Shown: positions 58,805 to 64,000 of the stretch, piece after piece | How positions within the stretch are numbered: the first letter of the stretch is position 1 | How the letters are laid out: every line of letters begins with the position of its first letter | NCBI RefSeq assembly: GCF_002101965.1 | Contig: NZ_LQQA01000023.1 | Location: 124,001 to 188,000 of the forward strand | Direction: 5' to 3' | Source of the DNA: Mycolicibacterium wolinskyi | GTDB taxonomy: Bacteria > Actinomycetota > Actinomycetes > Mycobacteriales > Mycobacteriaceae | DNA length: 64,000 nt | The notes under the pieces: generated by a model | Told to the model about the DNA's origin: nothing | The model's input: the letters and a program-made list of their open reading frames with translations, nothing else | Database searches by the model: none | Program-made: the position numbers and the translations under genes

Positions 58805-59389
58805 GTGACTGTCAGCACGGCCGCCATCGCACGCACGCGCGGCGCCAGAACCCTGGCGGTGTTGGCCACCGCAATGGTTCCGGTGTTCGCTGCGTGCTCC
58901 ACTGACGAGCCCGCTTCCCCGGAGGTACCGCAGACCGGGGCGCCGGCCGCGGCCGACGCCAAGCACGGCCCGTTCTTCCCGCAATGCGGGGGTGTGACCG
59001 ATCAGACCGTGTCGGAGCTGACCCAGGTTCAGGGGCTCGTCAACACCGCGACCAACTCGTCGGGCTGCCAGTGGCTGCAGGGTGGCAGCATCCTGGGCCC
59101 GCACTTCTCGTTCACGTGGTTCCGCGGCAGCCCGATCGGCCGCGAACGCAAGACCGAGGAACTGTCGCGCACCAGCGTGGAAGACATCAACATCGAAGGG
59201 CACAGCGGCTTCATCGCAACCGGCGAAGACCCGTTGGGCAGGCCCGGCGACATCAACCTGTGTGAGATCGGCATCCAGTTCGACGACGATTTCATCGAAT
59301 GGTCGATCAGCTTCAACCAGAAGCCGTATCCCGATCCGTGCGAGGTGGCCAAGGAGCTCACCCGTCAGTCGATTGTGAATTCGAAATGA
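58805..59389 (+). CDS. lprB: Lipoprotein LprB (DUF3558 family)
   Basis: A 194-residue lipoprotein. The N-terminal signal has Arg residues, then TLAVLATAMVPVFAACST, with Cys as lipid-attachment site though the box VFAAC is not ideal. The mature DUF3558 domain contains four cysteines (FPQCGG, SSGCQW, NLCEIG, DPCEVA) that likely form two disulfides. It should be anchored on the outer face of the plasma membrane. Function unknown. It overlaps lprC by ATGA; the pair is beside the ABC genes and the SixA gene as in M. tuberculosis. Confidence 0.8.
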   Translation: MTVSTAAIARTRGARTLAVLATAMVPVFAACSTDEPASPEVPQTGAPAAADAKHGPFFPQCGGVTDQTVSELTQVQGLVNTATNSSGCQWLQGGSILGPHFSFTWFRGSPIGRERKTEELSRTSVEDINIEGHSGFIATGEDPLGRPGDINLCEIGIQFDDDFIEWSISFNQKPYPDPCEVAKELTRQSIVNSK

Positions 59390-59946
59390 GCTCGCAGAAC
59401 AAGCTGGGCCGGGGGATCGCGACCGTCGCCGCGGCGCTGGCGGTGTTTGCCGGCTTGACCGGTTGTACGCGCACGGTCGACGGCACCGCGGCCAGAGAAG
59501 GCACGGGCGGCGGACCGAGCAACAACAACTCGGAGAAGCAGTACCCGAACCTGCTCAAAGAGTGCGACGTGCTGACCGACGACATCCTCGCCGAGACGGT
59601 CGGTGCCGACCCGCTCGACATCCAGAGCACATTCGTCGGCGCGGTGTGCCGCTGGCAGGCCGCCAATCCGGCGGGCCTCGTGGACATCACCCGGTTCTGG
59701 TACGAGCAGGGCAGCCTCGACAACGAACGTCAGACCGCGCAGCAGCTTCAGTACCAGATCGAGCAGCGCCGCGTGCAGGGCGTCGAGTCCATCGTGATGA
59801 AGCCCAACGGGCTCAACGGGGCATGCGGTGTGGCCAGCGATGCCGCCGGTGTCGTCGGCTGGTGGGTCAACCCGCAGGCGCCGGGCATCGATGCGTGCTC
59901 GATGGCGATCAAGCTCATGGAGCTCACGCTCGCCACCAATGCCTGA
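59386..59946 (+). CDS. lprC: Lipoprotein LprC (DUF3558 family)
   Basis: A 186-residue lipoprotein with a clear signal peptide and lipobox GLTGCTR (Cys about residue 27). A Gly/Asn-rich linker leads to a DUF3558 domain with cysteines in LKECDVLTD, GAVCRWQA, GACGVASD and IDACSMA. It is a paralogue of the upstream LprB and is co-translated with it (ATGA). A 9-base-stem hairpin follows 34 bases downstream. Function unknown. Confidence 0.82.
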   Translation: MSSQNKLGRGIATVAAALAVFAGLTGCTRTVDGTAAREGTGGGPSNNNSEKQYPNLLKECDVLTDDILAETVGADPLDIQSTFVGAVCRWQAANPAGLVDITRFWYEQGSLDNERQTAQQLQYQIEQRRVQGVESIVMKPNGLNGACGVASDAAGVVGWWVNPQAPGIDACSMAIKLMELTLATNA

Positions 59947-59980
59947 TTTCGGCCGCCTGCTGTCGCCGACTCTGCACTCT

Positions 59981-60008
59981 GATCGCGAAATCCGCTGAAT
60001 TCGCGATC
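59981..60008. terminator. Bidirectional terminator hairpin between lprC and the SixA gene
   Basis: GATCGCGAA and TTCGCGATC form a perfect 9-base stem with a 10-base loop midway between two convergent genes (35 bases after lprC, 12 before the end of the phosphatase gene). No T-run follows, as expected in mycobacteria. Confidence 0.7.
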
Positions 60009-60019
60009 TGTACGCATTC

Positions 60020-60532
60020 TCAGCGCGGCACGTGGAACGTGACCAACTCGGCGCCGCCGAGCGCCAGGTCCTCCCATGGCCCGGCCGGGCGCAGCACGGC
60101 GATCGCCGACGTCGGGAACTTCAGCGAAATGTTCTCGGCCGCCGCGGTATTCGTCCCGTCGGACAGGCCGAGCGCCACCGCCGACATCGCCGGCTCATGA
60201 CCGATCACCAACACCGTGGCCGGCTCGGTGCCGAAATGTGATCGCACGGCGTTGATCTCGCCGATGACCGTGCCGGGTGTCGCGTCGTAGAGGCGTTCGA
60301 CGTACTCCACCGGTGCGTCGATCCCGGTGCGGGCCAGCGTCTCGCGGGTCCGGGTCGCGGTCGAGCACAGCACCGCGTCGACCTTCGGAGCGTTCGCGCG
60401 GATCCAGTCACCGGCAAGCGCACCTTCCCGCACCCCGCGCGGGGCCAGCGGACGGTCGTGGTCGACGACCCCATCGGGATAGTCCGATTTGGCGTGACGC
60501 AGGAGGAGCAGGGTCTTTGCTTGGGTCGCCAT
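60020..60532 (-). CDS. sixA: SixA-type phosphohistidine phosphatase (histidine phosphatase superfamily), Rv1276c-like
   Basis: A 170-residue single-domain phosphatase. The catalytic RHG-like motif is LLLLRHAKSDYP, with His as nucleophile, and the second His is in VLVIGHEPAMSAV. CSTATRTRETLARTG marks the conserved Arg region. SixA enzymes remove phosphate from His in phosphorelay or phosphotransferase proteins. It is divergent from the SbcD-like gene across 102 bases. A longer frame running through that gene is rejected as a shadow. Confidence 0.85.
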   Translation of the reverse strand: MATQAKTLLLLRHAKSDYPDGVVDHDRPLAPRGVREGALAGDWIRANAPKVDAVLCSTATRTRETLARTGIDAPVEYVERLYDATPGTVIGEINAVRSHFGTEPATVLVIGHEPAMSAVALGLSDGTNTAAAENISLKFPTSAIAVLRPAGPWEDLALGGAELVTFHVPR

Positions 60533-60634
60533 TCTTCTCAGGCTAGGCCATGCCGACGCAGGTCCCCGGACTTGTCGGGGCCCAGACCTACACTCGCCTT
60601 GCCTGATACAACGCACGGAGAGGACGGGCCCGCG

Positions 60635-61786
60635 ATGCGATTTCTGCACACCGCCGACTGGCAGCTCGGTATGACCCGTCACTTTCTCAACGGTGAAGCG
60701 CAGCCCCGGTACTCGGCCGCGCGCCGCGACGCCGTCGCAGGCCTGGGTGAACTGGCGCGCCGGACCGACGCGGAGTTCGTGGTTGTGGCCGGTGACGTGT
60801 TCGAGCACAACCAGTTGGCGCCGCGTGAGGTCAGCCAGTCGCTGGAAGCCATGCGGGCCATCGGGGTCCCGGTCTACCTGCTGCCCGGCAACCACGATCC
60901 GCTCGACGCGTCGTCGGTCTACACCAGCGCGCTGTTCATCGCTGAATGCCCGGACAACGTCGTCGTCCTCGATCGAGCAGGCGTACACGACGTGCGGCCC
61001 GGTCTGCAGATCGTCGCCGCGCCGTGGCGTTCGAAGGCTCCGACGACCGACCTGGTCGGTGACGTGCTGGCCGATCTGCCCGCCGACGGCGTCACGCGGG
61101 TGGTGGTCGGGCACGGCGGCGTCGACATCCTCGACCCCGGCAAGGACAAGCCGTCGTTGATCCGGCTGGCGCCGGTGGAGGCGGCCCTGGCCCGTGGTGC
61201 GGTGCACTATGTGGCCTTGGGGGACAAGCATTCTCGCATGAAGGTCGGCAGCAGCGGCCGGGTCTGGTACTCCGGTTCGCCCGAGGTGACCAACTATGAC
61301 GACATCGAGTCCGATCCTGGGCATGTGCTCGTGGTCGACATCGACGAGGCAGATCCGCGTCGTGAGGTCCGCGTGAGCTCTGAACGGGTCGGTCGCTGGC
61401 GGTTCGTGACGCTGCGCCGCTCGGTCGACAACGACCGCGACGTCGCCGATCTCGACATCAACCTCGACCTGCTGGACGACAAGGAGCGCACCGTGGTGCG
61501 GCTCGCGCTGACGGGTTCGCTGACCGTCACCGACAAGGCCGCTCTCGACGCGTGCCTGGACAAGTACGCCCGGTTGTTCGCGGCGCTCACGCTGTGGGAA
61601 CGCCACACCGAGATCGCTGTTCTTCCTGCCGACGGCGAATTCGACGATCTGGGTATCGGCGGATTCGCCGCGGCGGCAGTCGATGAGCTGGTGGCGACGG
61701 CGCGCTCGGACGCCGACGACGCCGACGACGCACGCGCAGCACTGGGCTTGTTGTTGCGGCTGGTCGACCGGGGGAGCGCGGCATGA
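60635..61786 (+). CDS. SbcD/Mre11-like DNA nuclease (Rv1277-like)
   Basis: A 383-residue calcineurin-like metallophosphoesterase. The metal-ligand motifs are FLHTADWQLG, VVVAGDVFEHN, LPGNHDPLD, VVGHGGVD and GDKHSRMK, the last substituting the usual GHxH of SbcD. The C-terminal third is a small capping region. It should form a complex with the SbcC-like ATPase encoded next (ATGA overlap) and cut DNA ends or hairpins. The ATG at 60635 has GGAGAGG 11 bases upstream. Sequence and order agree with Rv1277/Rv1278. Confidence 0.88.
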   Translation: MRFLHTADWQLGMTRHFLNGEAQPRYSAARRDAVAGLGELARRTDAEFVVVAGDVFEHNQLAPREVSQSLEAMRAIGVPVYLLPGNHDPLDASSVYTSALFIAECPDNVVVLDRAGVHDVRPGLQIVAAPWRSKAPTTDLVGDVLADLPADGVTRVVVGHGGVDILDPGKDKPSLIRLAPVEAALARGAVHYVALGDKHSRMKVGSSGRVWYSGSPEVTNYDDIESDPGHVLVVDIDEADPRREVRVSSERVGRWRFVTLRRSVDNDRDVADLDINLDLLDDKERTVVRLALTGSLTVTDKAALDACLDKYARLFAALTLWERHTEIAVLPADGEFDDLGIGGFAAAAVDELVATARSDADDADDARAALGLLLRLVDRGSAA

Positions 61787-64000
61787 AACTGCATCGGCTC
61801 GTCTTGACCAACTACCGCGGTATCACGCACCGCGAGATCGAGTTTCCCGATCACGGCGTGGTGGTGGTCAGTGGTGCCAACGAAATCGGCAAGTCGTCGA
61901 TGATCGAGGCGCTCGATCTGCTGCTCGAGGCCAAGGACCGCTCGACCAAGAAGGACGTCAAGCAGGTCAAGCCGACCCATGCCGATGTCGGCGCCGAGGT
62001 CACCGCGGAAATCTCCACCGGCCCTTATCGTTTCGTGTACCGCAAGCGCTTCCACAAGCGTGCCGAGACACAGTTGACCGTGCTGGCTCCCGCGCGTGAA
62101 CAACTCAGCGGTGACGAGGCGCATGAGCGTGTCCTGACCATGCTCGCCGAGACCGTCGACACCGATCTGTGGCAGGCGCAACGGGTGCTGCAGGCGTCGT
62201 CGACCGCGCCGGTCGATCTGTCGGGCTCCGATGCGCTGGCCCGCGCCCTGGACGTCGCGGCCGGTGAGGCGGTGACGCTGTCCGGTGACGAACCGCTCCT
62301 CGTCGAGCGCATCGAGGCCGAGTATTCGCGGTACTTCACCGCGACCGGCAGGCCAACGGGGGAGTGGGCCGCCGCGGTCAAACGACTGCAAGCCGCCGAT
62401 GCCGAGGTGGCACGGTGCGCGGCCGCGGTCGCCGAGGTCGACGACGCGGTGCGCCGTCACCAGGAGCTCAGCACCGAGGTGACCGGACTGGCGCAGGAAC
62501 GCGAGCAGGCGGTGGTGCGGTTGACGGCCGCGCGCACGGCAGCCGAGGCGGTCGCCGCCCTGGTCCAACGGCTCAAAGAGGCCGAGGTGGTTGCCGACGC
62601 GGCACAGGTCGCCCACGCCGCGTCGGTCGCCGCCCTGACCGAGCGGCGCCGGCTCCGCGCTGACATCGATGAGCGCACCGCGTCGATCGCCGCATTGGAG
62701 ACCGAACTCGTCACGGCCGGTTCCGATGCCGAGACCGCGCATGAGGTGCACGAGGCAGCCGAAACCGCGGTCGAGGAGGCGCAGGCCGCGGTGCACGCCC
62801 ATGCGGACCGCGTCGATGCGGCTCGTGCGGCTGTACAACGGCTTTCCGACCGCGACGAGGCGGACCGGCTCGCAGCTCGCCTTGCGAAGATCGACGCCGC
62901 GGCACGCGATTTCGACCGGGTCGACAACGAACTTGCTCACATCACGATCGACGACACGGCGATGCGGGCCATCGAAGCGGCCGCCGCAGCGGTCGACCGG
63001 GCGGCCGGTCAGGCCGAACTCGCCTCGGCGCGTATCGAACTCGTCGCCGAGGCCGACCTCGATGTCCGGGTCGGCGACGCCGAGGTGGCCCTGCAGGGCG
63101 GGGTGGCGTGGTCGGTGGCCACCACCGCCCAGACCGAGGTGGACGTGCCTGGCGTGCTGACCGTGCGGGTGCTGCCCGGCACGCCGGCGGCCGAAACGCG
63201 CGCCAAGCTCGACAAGGCGCAGGGTGTGCTGGCCGCCGCGCTGGCATCGGTGGGCGCCGAAAGTGTCGAAGGTGCACGTGAACTCGACAGCCGCCGCCGC
63301 GAGCTGCTCGGAAGCCGGGACCGGTTGCGTGCCACGCTGGACGCGTTGACGGGCGATGACGACGTGGCGGCGCTGCGGTCACGGCTGGCCGTCCTGCGCG
63401 AGGACCAACCGGCTGAGGCTGGATTGTTCGAATTGGAGGGGCCGGCCGACATCGCCTCGGCCCGAACCGAACTCGATGCTGCGGTGGCAGCGCACCGCCA
63501 AGCCGTCGCGGACTGCGAGACCAGCCGCAAGGTGGTCGCCGCCGCGGCCCGGCGGCTGACCGAGAAGAACACTCGGCTCAGTGTGCTGCGCGAGAAGCTG
63601 ACTGCCGCGCAGGCCGAGTTGACCGTCTGCAGCGGCCGCCTTGAGGTGCAGCGCGCCGCGACCACCGACGACGACCTGGCCGTCAAGGCCCAGGCCGACG
63701 ACGAGCAGGCCAAAGCCACGGCGGGCCGGGTCGCCGCGCTACGCGACGAATTGTCGTGCACGGCACCGGATTCGGTGACCGCCGAGCTCGACGACGCCAC
63801 GCGCAGCGCCGAGGTGCTCAAGATCCGGCACGAGGCGGCCCTCGAGGGCCTGCGGGACGTCACGGCACAGCTGAAGGTGTACGGAACTCAAGGACGCAAA
63901 GGGCTGCTCGACGCCGCAGAAACCGAACGTGAGCGCGCGAAATCCGAGTATTTGCAGGCTCATCGCCGGGCGCGCGCGGCTGAACTGTTGCGGTCGGTGA
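61783..64000 (+). CDS. SbcC/Rad50-like coiled-coil ATPase (Rv1278-like; 3' end cut by window edge)
   Basis: From the ATG at 61783, 739 codons remain open to the window edge. The N-terminus begins MKLHRLVLTNYRGITHREIE and holds the Walker A box SGANEIGKSS (about residues 30-39). Residues about 190-400 and 470-735 are long Ala/Glu/Arg heptad-rich coiled coils split by a globular insert (DVRVGDAEVALQGGVAW). The C-terminal Walker B and signature lie outside the window. It is the ATPase partner of the SbcD-like nuclease, with which it is co-translated. M. tuberculosis Rv1278 has 875 residues, so about 135 are probably missing. Confidence 0.85.
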   Translation, partial: MKLHRLVLTNYRGITHREIEFPDHGVVVVSGANEIGKSSMIEALDLLLEAKDRSTKKDVKQVKPTHADVGAEVTAEISTGPYRFVYRKRFHKRAETQLTVLAPAREQLSGDEAHERVLTMLAETVDTDLWQAQRVLQASSTAPVDLSGSDALARALDVAAGEAVTLSGDEPLLVERIEAEYSRYFTATGRPTGEWAAAVKRLQAADAEVARCAAAVAEVDDAVRRHQELSTEVTGLAQEREQAVVRLTAARTAAEAVAALVQRLKEAEVVADAAQVAHAASVAALTERRRLRADIDERTASIAALETELVTAGSDAETAHEVHEAAETAVEEAQAAVHAHADRVDAARAAVQRLSDRDEADRLAARLAKIDAAARDFDRVDNELAHITIDDTAMRAIEAAAAAVDRAAGQAELASARIELVAEADLDVRVGDAEVALQGGVAWSVATTAQTEVDVPGVLTVRVLPGTPAAETRAKLDKAQGVLAAALASVGAESVEGARELDSRRRELLGSRDRLRATLDALTGDDDVAALRSRLAVLREDQPAEAGLFELEGPADIASARTELDAAVAAHRQAVADCETSRKVVAAAARRLTEKNTRLSVLREKLTAAQAELTVCSGRLEVQRAATTDDDLAVKAQADDEQAKATAGRVAALRDELSCTAPDSVTAELDDATRSAEVLKIRHEAALEGLRDVTAQLKVYGTQGRKGLLDAAETERERAKSEYLQAHRRARAAELLRSV

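Noticed and set aside
60533..61606. N-terminal extension of the SixA-type phosphatase through the SbcD-like gene
   Set aside because: The RHG-like catalytic motif belongs near the N-terminus; the ATG at 60532 gives normal family length.
61294..62940. A 548-codon open frame on the - strand
   Set aside because: Antisense to the SbcD/SbcC-like genes, which have clear motifs and an ATGA junction; the antisense product has none.

Overview
The window looks like chromosome from a fast-growing mycobacterium (Mycolicibacterium, M. smegmatis-like). The DNA is GC-rich, starts are often GTG, neighbouring genes are commonly joined by 4-base ATGA/GTGA overlaps, and there are mycobacterial lipoproteins, an IdeR-type iron box and a CsoR/RicR-type copper box. 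The backbone follows M. tuberculosis Rv1249c-Rv1278 in order: Rv1249c-like protein, efflux pump, nuclease-helicase, lprE, DEAD-box helicase, acyltransferase, TetR, CYP130, GlcD-type oxidase, tap, udgB, F420-type reductase, HIT protein, Rv1264-like cyclase, ABC pair Rv1272c/Rv1273c, lprB, lprC, sixA-like gene and the Rv1277/Rv1278 SbcD/SbcC-like pair. These assignments rest on recognised families, lengths and order; no alignment was run.

Layout: 1-5.3 kb holds a partial membrane protein, two MFS drug pumps and a flavin dehydrogenase. 5.3-12.4 kb holds a three-domain nuclease-helicase, LprE, a DEAD-box RNA helicase and an acyltransferase. 12.4-15.9 kb holds an iron-regulated siderophore-interacting reductase, TetR-CYP130 and a zinc-finger rhomboid protease. 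15.9-23.7 kb holds a second GlcD-type oxidase, a CHAD-ParA operon, Tap, UdgB, a luciferase-family flavoenzyme, an F420-type reductase and a HIT protein.

From 23.7 to 41.4 kb the backbone is interrupted by accessory DNA. It has a LacI-controlled catabolic operon (RidA, MFS, FAH hydrolase, imidase-like deacetylase, TauE) with a clear promoter and two operators, then an AraC/VOC pair, DoxX, a two-component system, two decayed genes (a P-loop kinase and an IS1182-like transposase), small proteins, a deaminated-base glycosylase, a polysaccharide deacetylase, a tandem structured repeat, and a butanediol/acetoin-type cluster with a divergent flavin monooxygenase and a GAF regulator.

From 42.6 to 51.3 kb lies a copper island: a DUF305 lipoprotein, a sensor kinase and response regulator, then a CsoR-type operator shared with CopZ, a membrane metal-binding protein, a P1B-ATPase, LpqS, CysK2 and an Rv0849-like MFS. 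The last three are scattered RicR-regulon members in M. tuberculosis but here sit directly behind the copper ATPase. The remainder (51.3-64 kb) has an acyl-CoA ligase coupled to an AIM24 protein, a molybdo-oxidoreductase pseudogene, the asymmetric ABC pair, two lipoproteins, a SixA-type phosphatase and the SbcD/SbcC-like pair, which runs off the right edge. I saw no rRNA, tRNA, CRISPR array or intact insertion sequence.
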